A stretch of 64,000 bases of DNA from Armillaria gallica (lineage: Eukaryota > Basidiomycota > Agaricomycetes > Agaricales > Physalacriaceae), in assembly GCA_037576215.1 (NCBI GenBank), contig JBANDB010000001.1:4960001-5024000 (forward strand), in the 5' to 3' direction. This document shows, in pieces, positions 32,453 to 42,960 of the stretch. Both the position numbers and the translations under genes were made by a program. The stretch's first letter is position 1. The number at the start of each line of letters is the position of its first letter. The notes under the pieces were generated by a model. The model worked only from the letters and a program-made list of their open reading frames with translations, had not been told where the DNA came from and searched no databases.

Positions 32453-35268
32453 GTGTGGATGCACAAGGACCAACTAGAAGAACTTACCGACAAACTCCTC
32501 AATGAACTAAGGAAGGAAGGAGAGAATGCCAGAGAATGCCTCTATGAACTCCACGAACCAATTCGCTACATTCACAGCACCTTGGGGGACCTCATGATCC
32601 CCATGGTCCTGGAACCCTGCATAGGACAACAAGTCCTGAGCATGAAAGCCCTGTTAGACAGCAGCTGCATGGGCAGTGCCATCAATCATGCCTATGTACT
32701 CGAACATCAGATTGACATGAAGAAGGCAGTGGTACCCATCCCAGTCTACAACGCAGATGGAACCCACAACCAAGGCGGAGACATCACCAAGTTCATGGAA
32801 CTCTGTATGACAATCGGTGACCATTGTGAGCATATCGATCTCGCAGTTACCAACCTTGGAAAGAAGGACATCTACCTCGGGCATGACTGGTTAAAACACC
32901 ATAACCCGAGCATAAACTGGAAGACTGGCTCTATTATCTTTGGAAGGTGTCAGTGTGTCAAGAATCACCTTGAACTTCCTGACGCAGACCCCAATGACTG
33001 ATGGGATGAAGAACTCAAAGATGGTGACACCATTCTCACTGTCCGAATGGAAGAGGAACTCGTTATCCAAGCCATGCATCATGCCAACGACCTTGCAGCA
33101 AAGGCCAACACAGATAAACCAAAAAGGACCTTTGAAGACATGGTCCCCAAGCACTACCACTCCTTCTGTGACCTGTTCTCCAAAGAGAACTTTGATGAAA
33201 TACCTGAACGAAAGCTGTGGGACCATGCCATTGAGCTTGTCCCTAACGCGAAGTTGACCCTAGACTGCAAAGTCTATCCATTGAACCAAGATGAGCAAGA
33301 ACAATCGAACAAGTTCCTTGATGAGAACTTGGAGTCTGGACATATTTGCCCATCCAAGTCTCTGTTTGCCTCTCCCTTCTTCTTCGTCAAGAAAAAGGAT
33401 GGCACACTTCGACCTGTACAGGACTACCAAAAGCTGAACGAAATGACGATCAAGAACTGATACCCTCTCCCACTCATTTCTGAACTCATAGACAAATTAC
33501 ATGGTGCCAAGTACTTCACCAAGCTTGATGTATGCTGGGGCTATAACAATGTATGCATCAAGGAAGGTGATGAAGAGAAAGCCACCTTCTATATAAACCA
33601 AGGACTGTTTGAACTAACAGTCATGTTCTTTGGGCTCACCAACTTTCCTGCAACATTTCAATGGATGATGAACAACATCTTCCATGACATGATTGGGGAA
33701 GGGAAGGTCACAATCTATCTCAATGACATCCTGATCTTCTCCAAGGACCTGAACGAACACCAACAAATCATAAAGTGCGTCCTCCAATGCTTATGCAAAA
33801 ACAAGCTCTTCCTCAAGGCAGAGAAGTGTGAGTTTGAAGTGTTGAAAACTGAGTACCTGGGCATCATCATCAGCCAGGACTCCATACAAATGGACCCAGT
33901 CAAGATCGCCAGCATTGCTGAATGGCCAGTGCTGACAAAGAAAAGGGAGCTTCAGTCGTTCCTAGGATTCACCAACTTCTATCGAAAGTTCATAAAGAAC
34001 TACTCAAAGGTTGTCAAGGCTCTTATGCAGCTCACAGGGAACGCAACATGGACATGGAGAAAGGCGCAAGACGATGCTTTCAGAGATCTCAAAAGGCAGA
34101 TGGCCAAAGATGTTGTCCTAGCAATCCTGAACAATGATGACCCCTTCAGGGTAGAAGCTGATGCCAGTGAAGGAGCTGTCAGCACCATACTTAGCCAGCA
34201 ACAGAATGGAGTGTGGCGACCAGTGGCCTTCATGTCGAAGTCACTCTCCACCATGGAACGGAACTATGAAATCTATGACAAGGAGTTGCTTGCAATCATG
34301 CTTGCGCTCTCAGAATGGTGCCACTACCTCACAGGCACCGCCAAAGATGTAGAAATCTGGACGGATCACCAAAACCTCCAGTACTTCCGACTACCACAAA
34401 AGTTAAATCGACAACAGGCTTGCTGGGTCACCGAGCTCACTGAATACCACTTTGTATTGTGACACAAGCCAGGTGCCCTCAACAAAAAGGCTGACTTACT
34501 CTCGAGACATGACAACCACAACCAAGGGAAGAGAGACAACAATGATATCATTGTTCTCCAAGCTGAGCATTTCCAAGTGCTTGTCATGCCCACCACTGAC
34601 GATGTACATCGACAAATTGAAGAAGTGACACGACAAGAAGAATTGTGGGATGCTGGAATTGCGACCTCTCTCACTCACAATCGAGGAATCTCGTATAAGG
34701 GTGGGTTACTCCAGTACGATGGACACACTTACATACCATGGAAAGTGGCTCTACGAGGCGAGATCATCGCCCAAAGCCATGACCACATCCTCGCTGGACA
34801 TCCAGGCATCAAAAAAATGAAGGAATTGGTCCTCAGAGAATACTGGTGGCCGAAGATGAAGAAGGATATCAAAGCCTATGTCAAAGGCTGCAAAACCTGC
34901 CAATGAACCAAGAGCAGTATGCAAGCCAAAGCTGCACCACTCCATCTGAACACGGTACCTGAAGGCCCCTGGACTCATATCTCTGTTGACATGATCACCG
35001 GGCTCCCTGACTCTAACAGCCATGATGCTATACTCATGATTGTTGATCGATTCTCAAAAGCCATCATCCCTGTCACCTGTAATGTTGAACTCTCAGCCGA
35101 AGGATGGGCGCAAATTCTCTGAGACCACGTATATGCATGACATGAAATGCCACAGATAGTTATCTCCAACTGAGGACCACAGTTTGTCTCCCAGTTCATG
35201 AAGAAATTATACCGACTACTTGACATCACTCTGAATGCCTCCATGGCCTTCCATCCACAAACCAACGG
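32453..35268 (+). pseudogene. Gyp2 Pol, part 1: protease, RT, RNase H, integrase start
   Basis: One continuous frame broken only by TGA (33001, 33460, 34462, 34906, 35122, about 35140 and about 35173). Protease: LSMKALLDSSCMGSAIN and LGHDWLKHHNPSINW. RT: PFFFVKKKDGTLRPVQDY, FTKLDVCWGYNNV, FFGLTNFPATFQW. The catalytic box is YLNDILIFS, with Asn (33722-33724) in place of the first catalytic Asp. RNase H: VEADASEGA, YDKELLAIM, TDHQNLQYF. Integrase: [35 protein letters not shown], ending at the HPQTNG motif where F4 copy c inserts. The Arg-position stops and Arg-to-Cys/Gln changes fit decay of CGN codons. Confidence 0.9.
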
Positions 35269-36977
35269 TGATGAGCCTAGACTTCCATGGCAACGGCAAC
35301 ACCCAAAACTCGGAGAGAGCTTAGGCAATTAATGTAGCAACACAGCAATCAAGGCAATGTGTTTGCGAGTGGTTCGGTGCACCTCCGTGCGGTCAATTCC
35401 TCAATAACACAAGATACACTGTGACTTTCAGTCAGCGAAGTAGTACTCTTGGTCAAGGAGTACTAATAGACATTGGCTGTAAGCCAGGAAGGATCTCGAT
35501 AAACGAGATGGGACGGAATCTGGTATGACTTGAATACCAAGAAACCGTGATAGAAACTGCGAAAATGATCTAGAGACCACAAAAATAGGTCTAGAAATCG
35601 TAGGGATGCTCTAGAAATCGTAGCAACGTGCTAGAAATCATAGCAATGGTCGAGAAAACGTGGGGAGGGACTGGAAAATGTGGGGAGGGACTAGAAATCA
35701 TTGCGATGCTCTAGTAATCGTGGGGGAGGACGAGTAATCGTGTGGAAGGACTGGTAATCGTAGCAATACGCTAGAAATCGTTGCGATGCTCTAGAAATCG
35801 TGGTAATGGACTAGAAGACGTCGAAATAGCCTAGTAAACGTGGCTTGGGGTGTACCTAATATTGTGAGTCAAAACAATAGCAATAAACATATGGAGACTG
35901 CAAGAAACTGGTAGAAATCGTAGCAACTGAGGTGCTGAGTGGGGTGCTGCAGCAATAGATGCACGGCAACTCCAAACAATGATAAAGACAAGGGTGATCC
36001 TATGGAGCTGAACTGGGCCTACACGGAGGCAATACTGAACTGGGCGATGAAAACGATGGCGATGTAGAAGGTGAAAGCGATGAAACAATCCTATGTGGTG
36101 AAAGTGAAGCGATGTTGTGGCATTAAAAGACAAAAGCAAGTTATTGACGCAAGATTTCGTGTATTGGTGCAACCAAAAACGTTTAAAGAGTAAAGCAAGC
36201 GGTGGGAAATAACTTGGAGTAACCGTAGCTGACTGGTAATGCCGTAGCCTCATCAACTGGGTAAGAACTAGCTCTAAAAATGCGGTTTCTAACTAGTTTT
36301 TATACTACAGGTACGATTTTATAAATAGAATATTCTTCGGAGCCTTAGTAAGGCTGTAAGTCCTTGGCTTTTGTAATAGCCATAGTAAACATATGGTATC
36401 TGTGGTTCTAAAGTAACAGCAAGTCCTCGATGTTGCCATGTATGGATGCAAACCGTGTGGTTTTATTGAGCGATGAGTGGATCATAAGGTGCTGTGTAGC
36501 TGCGGATTATTGAGCTGCAGTTGCTGTGCTGAGGTGTATGCGTGGGGCAACGATAATTCGAAGTCTTGGCACTGTAACAGCCTTAGTAAACACGGTCTAT
36601 AGTTGCTGTAGCTGTAATTATCGTAGCTGGGAGGGTACTTGCATCAATCACGTCATTTCATTAAATGATTGATGGGCACATCAACTAGTGCTTCTGAGTG
36701 ATATAGCAACCCTGTTTTAGGATGATTGTCGATCAAAGGTGCCTTGCCATGATGGGATATGGTAATTGTGATACGAGGCGAGCTGGGAAGGATAACGGAG
36801 TGCGTGAGGAGTGGATGTTACGGTTTTAGGATTGTATCTGAATGTTTGTGGCCTATACTGCGAAAATCTGTGGTATTATCGAGTGTGTGAGGATTATAAT
36901 GGCGTCGTTTCGAAGGTATTGGGTGAGGAATGGATAAATCCGCAAATTCTGAGCGTACAGAGCCTGGAGGCTCATCA
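35269..36977 (+). mobile_element. F4 family DNA transposon, copy c
   Basis: 1709 bp, TIRs TGATGAGCC/GGCTCATCA, TSD ACGG (35265-35268) and ATGG (36978-36981), one CpG-type change apart. It sits inside the integrase codons of Gyp2 and, with its TSD, is a multiple of three long. It retains more CpG than copies a and b. A minisatellite of about 14 units near 20 bp (GCTCTAGAAATCGTAGCAAT-like) lies at 35555-35845. No transposase frame. Confidence 0.9.
35555..35845 (+). repeat. Tandem repeat in F4 copy c
   Basis: About 14 imperfect units near 20 bp built on CTAGAAATCGTRGCAATG. Copy b has about half as many at 24785-24930. Subterminal repeats of this sort can bind transposase in other families; here that is only a suggestion. 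Confidence 0.75.
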
Positions 36978-37815
36978 ATGGACAGACCAAATGAGTAAAC
37001 CAGGAGATTGAGAAGTACCTGCGAATCTTCATAAATCATCAACAAACCAACTGGAGCAACTGGCTGCCTCTTGCCAAGTTTGCTTATAATAACCGAGTCC
37101 ACAGTGCTATGAGAAAAAGCCCATTCATGGTCCTTTATGGATGACACCCACGGATCCTTCCTGACTCTCCCAGATTGTCACCATTTGCCAACCCTGCTGC
37201 AACAGAATTCACAAAGGACATGGCCAATGTCCATAAAGAAACCAAAGACGCCCTCGAAGAAGCTGCCGACAGGATGAAGGCTCAATACAACAAAGGAAAA
37301 TGTGCAGCACGAGACTACCAAGTAGGCAACCGCATGTGGCTAGATTCCACGAACCTTCACCTCCCATGACCAAAGAAGAAGCTCAACAACAAGCATGTCA
37401 GCCCCTTCAAAATTCTTGACAAAGCTGGAGCCTCCACATACAAACTCAAGCTTCGGCCTCATTGGAAAATCCACTTGTGCTTCAACGAAAAGCTCTTGAC
37501 ACCATGCATACCACCAACATTCTCAAACCAAAAACAACCACCACCTCCACCACCAGACCTCATTGATGACAAAGAAGAATTCAAAATCGAAGAAGTCCTT
37601 GACTCATGACCATGGACAGTACACAGGAGGAAAGGACAAAAATCATGAAAGGTCATTGACTACTTTATCAAGTGGAAGGGATGGACATGGGAGCACAACT
37701 CCTGGGTAAGGGATGAAGAAATGGGGAATGTGCAAGAAGTGATTGAAGAGTATGAGAGACACGCCGGAGGAAGATCTTAATGGCAGTTGGGATGCCTGCC
37801 TTAATGAGGGGGTAA
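36978..37815 (+). pseudogene. Gyp2 Pol, part 2: integrase C-terminus and chromodomain
   Basis: Same frame as part 1 once copy c is removed. It resumes with [16 protein letters not shown], where the family has TER, so the catalytic Glu has become Lys and the next Arg a stop. Then come [33 protein letters not shown] and FKILDKAGASTYKLKL, and a chromodomain VIDYFIKWKGWTWEHNSWV (37655-37711). Stops at about 36993, 37143, 37369, 37609 and 37650 are all TGA. The natural stop is TAA near 37780. Confidence 0.9.
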
Positions 37816-38193
37816 TGTTACAATTTTTCCATTTTCTCTTATCTTATCCCACCTTGGCACCTCGGCACACCACATGACCACCAGCACTAAACTGAATGAC
37901 TTCAACGCATACACTGTGACCACATGGTTACTGACAGGAAAAATATATGACTGACACGGTGACAGACTTATTATTAGCCCAGAGACTTTAGTATATAAGT
38001 AGCATAGCTCTCAGCCATGTACCCTAGCTTCAAGCTAAGTTTATACATACTGGATTCTTACTCTCATGCTCGCTGCTAAGCGTTTCACTGCACTCTCCTC
38101 AGAACCTGCATATAGCCGCCACTTGGGTGATTGTCCAAACACAAGACAGCCCTCATTTGCGCTTGCTTGTTCTCCCCAAGTCCGGGCATAACA
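37816..38193 (+). repeat. Gyp2 3' LTR
   Basis: 378 bp, aligned end to end with the 5' LTR without gaps. TSD CATGT follows. Confidence 0.95.
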
Positions 38194-38198
38194 CATGT

Positions 38199-38714
38199 TA
38201 TCCAGCAGGAGATGGTCTGGTTTGAGGCTAGCATTAAAGGATGAGGCAGAGAGGTGGCAGTGTAGGTGCTGGGAATGTTCAAGTTCAAGTAGGTCAATAC
38301 ACCAGACTGGCTAGGTCACATCTATCAATGTTGAGCCACCAGTAGGCACAGGGGGTGGAGAGTTTGCAGGTGAAATGGCAGGGGTCAGCATGAGTGATAA
38401 GAACTCACTATTGACAGTAGGTGATGGTAATCTAATTGCTCAGTGCAGGAGGGATCTGAGTGTAGGGGCCAGTGTAGAGAATGGTGGGGAGGCAGGGAAC
38501 AAAGTGCAAGAGTCAGAGATTGGGTTGCCTTTATACATTTATCGCTGGCAGTCATTTGATGTCTGGAGAGCTATGAAAGAACCCCAAAAATGGTCAGTAT
38601 CACATGAAAGTTGTTGCTGGTGTAAGCAATGACATGCAGTGTTTTTGGTTCAAATCCCCACATATAACACAGAGTATTTAGAATTTGATAGAGCTGATGA
38701 TGTTTTTAAAAAAG
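38199..38714 (-). other. Gyp1 leader segment
   Basis: Lies between the Gyp2 insertion and the Gyp1 5' LTR. No gene. A good B-box (GGTTCAAATCCCC, about 38648) with an A-box-like TGGTGTAAGC 32 bp upstream is present, but no cloverleaf could be drawn. Confidence 0.5.
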
Positions 38715-38881
38715 TGGAACCTAGTCACTACTAGAATCACTAAAGACACATGTAACAAAACAGGACTCAACTCTGTTGTGGTTAGAACATAGAATACAAG
38801 GTAAAAAGATGATCAGCCTCCATGGAGGCATATAAGGCTACAGTAACAATAGATGTAAACAACATGCATGTAGGGGTTACA
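38715..38881 (-). repeat. Gyp1 5' LTR
   Basis: 167 bp. On the minus strand it runs TGTAACCCC to GGTTCCA. Partner of 6634-6800. Confidence 0.8.
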
Positions 38882-38989
38882 CATTAATCAATTTTCCAGT
38901 CTGGCCACTTCTCCTGGAGTTATGGCCTCAATCCTTTTCTGATAATTGGGTCTGGCTACTAGTTTCACCAATTCCCAGTTCACATTGTC
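38882..38989 (-). pseudogene. Older Gag-like gene, segment between Gyp1 and the hAT element
   Basis: The minus-strand frame reads WELVKLVARPNYQKRIEAITP, open up to the Gyp1 junction. It joins 40015-41265 upstream and 5540-6633 downstream. Confidence 0.45.
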
Positions 38990-40014
38990 TAAAGAGTCGC
39001 ACGGTTCCCTACCCGGGTGCACCCGGACCCGACCTGCCGGGTCCTAGGTACCAGAATGCCTGACCCGGGACCTGTACCTGGACCCGGGTCTTAAAAACCC
39101 GGGTGTTACAGGTGCGGGTCCCAGGTTTGCCACGGGTGCATACGGGTTTTATACATATAGCATATGTCTATGGGGGTTTTCGAGGTTGCTGAATCCGAAT
39201 CTCTTATTATATTTTTGATCGGACATCTTCCTGATCCAAAATAGCGATCGGAAACTATTTTTATATTAACTTTAGTCATTCATCTATTTCTTTCTGAGTG
39301 CGCTTCATCATATAAATTTTATTTGCATCGGTGGTAAAGTGTTTTCAAGGTCGTAGAATTTGATTATGGCATCCGATCATAAATCGGGAATGATTTCGAG
39401 CCGTGGTAAGCGTCCGAAGCTTTTTCTCAATTTTCTTGATCTTTTCCAATTTATTGCAACAAACTACACATGAGCCAAGTTCAGCATGTCGGTGGGCGTT
39501 TATATGTTTTCAATAGTGTAGAATTTGATTATAGTCACAGATCAATATATGGAGTCAATCCTGAGGCACAGTAGGCATCCAAAGCTACTTTGTTATATCT
39601 TGCAGTTTTTTACTCCTTATTTCCTAGCTCACAGACATACCCCGTAGATTGTTTGAAGGGTCGTCTAAGGATTTTCTGGGTCGCGGAATTCGAATATGAC
39701 CTTCGATCATTGATCCAACAACTCCCTGAGTAATAATACCTGTATTAAACCGAATTTACATGTCTTTTTGCGGGTTTTTCATTTTTATTTGACCTCTCAG
39801 TCCTTCCAGAGCTCGCATATTTTATCTATGAAGTGTGCGCGGGTCCCAGGCGGGTCACCCGTGGGTAGAACCGTCTCAGAATGCTTTGACCCGGACCTGT
39901 TTGGGGACCTGGACCTGCTAACCCATGGGTCCGAGTTTTTAATAAATTGAAAACCCGGACCCGGGTCTTTCCATGGATCCACCCGGGTCCTAGTAGGAAC
40001 CGTGCGACTCTTTA
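38990..40014. mobile_element. Non-autonomous hAT-type element
   Basis: 1025 bp with perfect 19-bp TIRs (TAAAGAGTCGCACGGTTCC and its complement) and a perfect 8-bp TSD ACATTGTC at 38982-38989 and 40015-40022. The 8-bp TSD and A/G-rich ends fit the hAT superfamily. GC-rich subterminal regions hold many ACCCGGG-like motifs at both ends. The AT-richer centre has four tandem units of about 165 bp. No transposase ORF. Confidence 0.9.
39170..39790. repeat. Four-unit tandem repeat (about 165 bp) in the hAT element
   Basis: The block GGTCGTAGAATTTGATTATGG and its variants recur near 39184, 39349, 39512 and 39681, so the spacing is 163-169 bp. Each is followed by a GATCAT and a CCTGA block. The units have diverged but keep register. 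Confidence 0.7.
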
Positions 40015-41265
40015 ACATTGTCTTTTCTGAATCCAGATCAAACCTCCATTATAGTGGACAGCATGGAGTGAGGATCCTCTCTACTATGTGATAAGAATGT
40101 TTCTCTCAACCCTAAGATGTATGATTTGACCCTTTTCTTTGCTTGTGTCAGCCTTTCTACCAGTACAGCCCAAGCTGCCAACAGCTGGCTCAAACTAATT
40201 GTTCCTTCCAAGACTCATAAAAACTTGTAATGAGGATTGATTTTGTAGGCTGTATGTTCATTTCACCATAGGAATTAGGCAAAACCCCATAACACCTGTC
40301 ATACCACCAGCCCAACATGTCCCCATTACTTCAATTGATCCAGTGTCATGTGATTCATCACCCTCTCATCAATGATTTCCTTGGTCAGCACTTCATGGTG
40401 TACTGGTTCATTGATTAGAGAATCCACAGCTTTGGTAAGCTTATTCCAAGGGGCTTTGCAATTTGGGCTATGTAATCTAATCATCACATTTCTGAGTAGC
40501 ATTGTATCCTCAGCAGTGACATTTGGTAGATGCCTGTTTTTCACTCCAAACACCTTCAGTGGGTCCTCATCCCCTGCAAAAGAATCCCATTATTGATGAA
40601 ACTTTTTAATGAATGTATGTAGAGGATTGTCTTCTAGCTCCAGATAGCTACTATAGAGTAAGAATACTGGCAAGGCACCTCTGTCTAAACCTGGAGTTTG
40701 TTGGGCATCTCTCAGCCCAGTAGTAATACTCTTGAATGTAGTGCTCAGAGTTTATTTACTATTTTTGTCTTCCATGTCTTTCAGCTTTATGGCTCTCCTT
40801 TTGGCCTTAGTCTTCTCTTCCCTCAGTTCAGGGAGCTTTTCTCCAGCTATGAAGGGAGTGGCTCCTGGGTTTTGCTTGCTATTACTCTGTTAGCAGCAAG
40901 GGATTCTGCATTGGTTGTGCAGGAGCTGAGATGCTAGGGTTGCTGAGAGTTGGATTTTTGTCAGCTGGGTTGGCAGGAGCTAATGCAGCAATATTTTTGT
41001 TGGGAGTTACTGTAGCATGACTCAATGAAGTATTTAGATTAAGTGAGGAGGAAGGGTTAGGTGTAGAATTCAAAAGGTTTTTATTACAACTTGAGTTTGT
41101 TGCCTGGTTCTTTAAAAGATTGTCACTCTTCAATTCTTGAATTCTCAAGTTAGCCTTTGGAGTTATTGAAGCATTAGAGGAATTGCCAGATAGACTCCCT
41201 GTAGACTTCATCTCTAGTTTATAAAGGTTACTGTTTTTCAAAGAGAAGGAGGCTTCTCTCTCCAT
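40015..41265 (-). pseudogene. Older Gag-like gene, N-terminal region
   Basis: The minus-strand frame from 41265 reads a Ser/Asn-rich segment (40882-41265). Next are LEDNPLHTFIKKFHQ, DEDPLKVFGVKNRHLPNV and LHSPNCKAPWNKLTKAVDSL (40326-40640), and a segment LLAAWAVLVERLTQAKKRVK (about 40130-40200). Several stops. It reads on into 38882-38989. No named family, but it runs straight into the Gag core at 5540-6633 once Gyp1 is removed. Confidence 0.45.
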
Positions 41266-41840
41266 GTCTGAGGAAAGAGAGTTGTTGGTGACTTAGGTTA
41301 TAATCTTTCTGTGGCAAGATGAAATTTTCATCCTCACTATAACATATTGGCTTTCTTTGTGACTTGCTATCTTCCAAGCCTCACTCCTCACAGTGGGCTC
41401 CATTGTGAAGGCATTTTTTGGCAAAGCGAATAGAAGTAGCCATTGGTTTAGTAGTCAGCATTAGCATTGTGAATGAGAATATGCATCTGTAGCATGGTTG
41501 CAGTTATGGTTGGAAGCCTAAGTGAGCAACTTGTTAGGTGAGCTCTAACCTCTAGCCAAGCTAAAAGTACTATCAGCCTATATGCTCAGCAATGAGATTA
41601 TAGATGTGGTAAAAATTAGATAATATTTCTTTACTATGGAACATAGGCTAAGTAACTAATGATGCTTATATAATACAAGAAATAGCTACTATAGGTGTCA
41701 CACAAAGATATCTTCATGATTACAGGGTATTCTCCTACTTTCTCTATCATGTATCTAACCACATTGATGAGGAATAGGCTCCATGAAACTAATACATCAG
41801 TGGCAGTACCTACAACTGCATCCCTTTCAAGAGATTGCAT
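41266..41840. other. Unassigned sequence
   Basis: No gene, repeat or motif recognised between the older Gag-like gene and the Ngaro-like element. Confidence 0.3.
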
Positions 41841-41945
41841 ACTGATTGTGATCTCATATGTTTATTTATAAGCTAGGAATACAGGCAAATTCTATGCTCT
41901 CTGGCTTGATACATGGTCAGGGATCTCATATGTTCAGAGCCCTAA
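41841..41945 (-). repeat. Ngaro split repeat B2
   Basis: Partner of 42162-42265. Shared core: GCTCTCTGGCTTGATRYRTGG, with GATCTCATATRTTTATTT. Confidence 0.85.
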
Positions 41946-41985
41946 ACATATGCATTAAGCAGTAATGAGATGTAGGGTGGGAGGG

Positions 41986-42152
41986 TCACAGATTAGAGAT
42001 TGGTGATGGTTTAAAAGAGAAGTTAATGCTTTAAGCTTTGTCTTGAGGCAAGATGGGAAAGAGAAAGAAAATTCTGATTAGTAACCAATCACTCATTGTA
42101 TACAAACCCTGTTCTAAGACTTCACTTGTGCCTCATCCATTCTCAGAACATC
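41986..42152 (-). repeat. Ngaro split repeat A2
   Basis: Partner of 47703-47880. Shared core: GCTTTAAGCTTTGTCTTGA, GCAAGATGGGAAA and TTCTGATTAGTAA-like blocks. Confidence 0.85.
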
Positions 42153-42161
42153 AATTTGTGT

Positions 42162-42265
42162 ACTGATCATGATCTCATATATTTATTTGTAGGCTAGGAA
42201 TATAGGCAAAAGCTATGCTCTCTGGCTTGATGTGTGGTTGGGAATCTCATGCATTCAGAGCCCCA
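42162..42265 (-). repeat. Ngaro split repeat B1
   Basis: Direct repeat of 41841-41945, adjoining A2. Confidence 0.85.
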
Positions 42266-42379
42266 ATGAGCTAGCGAGTCTGAATGAATGTATCTAAAGT
42301 ATGGATCTCCAAACACAAAGTAAGAGAGAAGAAAATAGACAGGAAAGGAATAGTAGATAGTACATTCACTAAATTTGAG

Positions 42380-42960
42380 ACATAGTATATCTTATAAATT
42401 CTTCATGGATAGCCAGCACCACTTGCATGTATGGTGCTAAGATTTGTACATATTTTGAAGGTATAACATAAAAGCATTACTCTTTCACTGGCTGATTATT
42501 TTAACAATGTCAAATGAGATGCTGTGGAGAAGGTATTCAAGTGTGAAACCAATGCAAATTCCATAGCTTTGTAATGGCTTAATTTTGGCCTCTTTGAACA
42601 CCTTGTGAAGGCAAGAGAGGACAGCAGCCTTAGTAAGAGGACCAAATTTACTCTTGTAAATGTAACTGAAAATGGGCTGGGTGAGGGGTGGATTGTTTAT
42701 AGTAAAATAATTTTCCAAGAGAGCTTGCAGATCAGAAGGTTTATCCTAGGTTGTCTAGAAAATGTCTTCACTGTGAATACTGGATTTGGTTTTGGGGACA
42801 AAGAAAACCATCTACTTAAGGTTGTTACAGTCTCAGGCTTAGAAATTGTACAAGTGAATAATCAATATTAAGGTTAATGTGTTGATTAGGCAACAGTACC
42901 TTTTGAATATTAGATCATTTGCAATAAACATTGGAAGCATTATAGATTCAGTAGCATGAA
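42380..42960 (-). pseudogene. Ngaro tyrosine recombinase, catalytic domain
   Basis: The minus-strand frame reads ENYFTINNPPLTQPIFSYIY, KAAVLSCLHKVFKEAKI, YGICIGFTLEYLLHSISFDI and then ILAPYMQVV. This is the C-terminal half of the recombinase common in Agaricomycetes, where the HGxRIGSTLEYLL box carries catalytic His and Arg. Here those read Tyr and Cys, so the site is dead. A premature TAA and shifts follow. Confidence 0.75.

Larger units (their letters stand above)
27930..38193 (+). mobile_element. Gyp2: full-length Ty3/gypsy chromovirus, CpG-decayed
   Basis: LTRs of 378 bp at 27930-28307 and 37816-38193 (TGTTA...CATAACA). Perfect TSD CATGT at 27925-27929 and 38194-38198. PPT ATGAGGGGGTAA before the 3' LTR. 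Order: three small hydrophobic ORFs, Gag with zinc knuckle, protease, RT, RNase H, integrase, chromodomain. Pol keeps one frame from about 32450 to 37780 (with F4 copy c and its TSD removed) and is broken only by TGA codons. Inserted in the Gyp1 leader. Confidence 0.95.
6634..38881 (-). mobile_element. Gyp1: Ty3/gypsy chromovirus, heavily nested
   Basis: Matching 167-bp LTRs lie at 6634-6800 and 38715-38881, both TG...CA on the minus strand. Between them, in minus order, are leader, gag, protease, RT, RNase H, integrase and chromodomain. A purine-rich tract (AGGGGTGGG) abuts the 3' LTR. Flanks are TGTTA (6629-6633) and CATTA (38882-38886), which would be one CGTTA TSD if its CpG decayed on opposite strands. 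Nested inside are DT1 copy 1, F4 copy b and Gyp2. Removing these leaves about 6.9 kb, normal for the family. Frames are broken throughout. Confidence 0.8.

Noticed and set aside
38609..38665. tRNA-like sequence with B-box GGTTCAAATCCCC
   Set aside because: The B-box is perfect, but no cloverleaf forms and it lies inside the Gyp1 leader. Left as a weak hint only.
42380..42960. Host integrase or Crypton recombinase
   Set aside because: RT, RNase H and split direct repeats around it show it belongs to an Ngaro-type retroelement.
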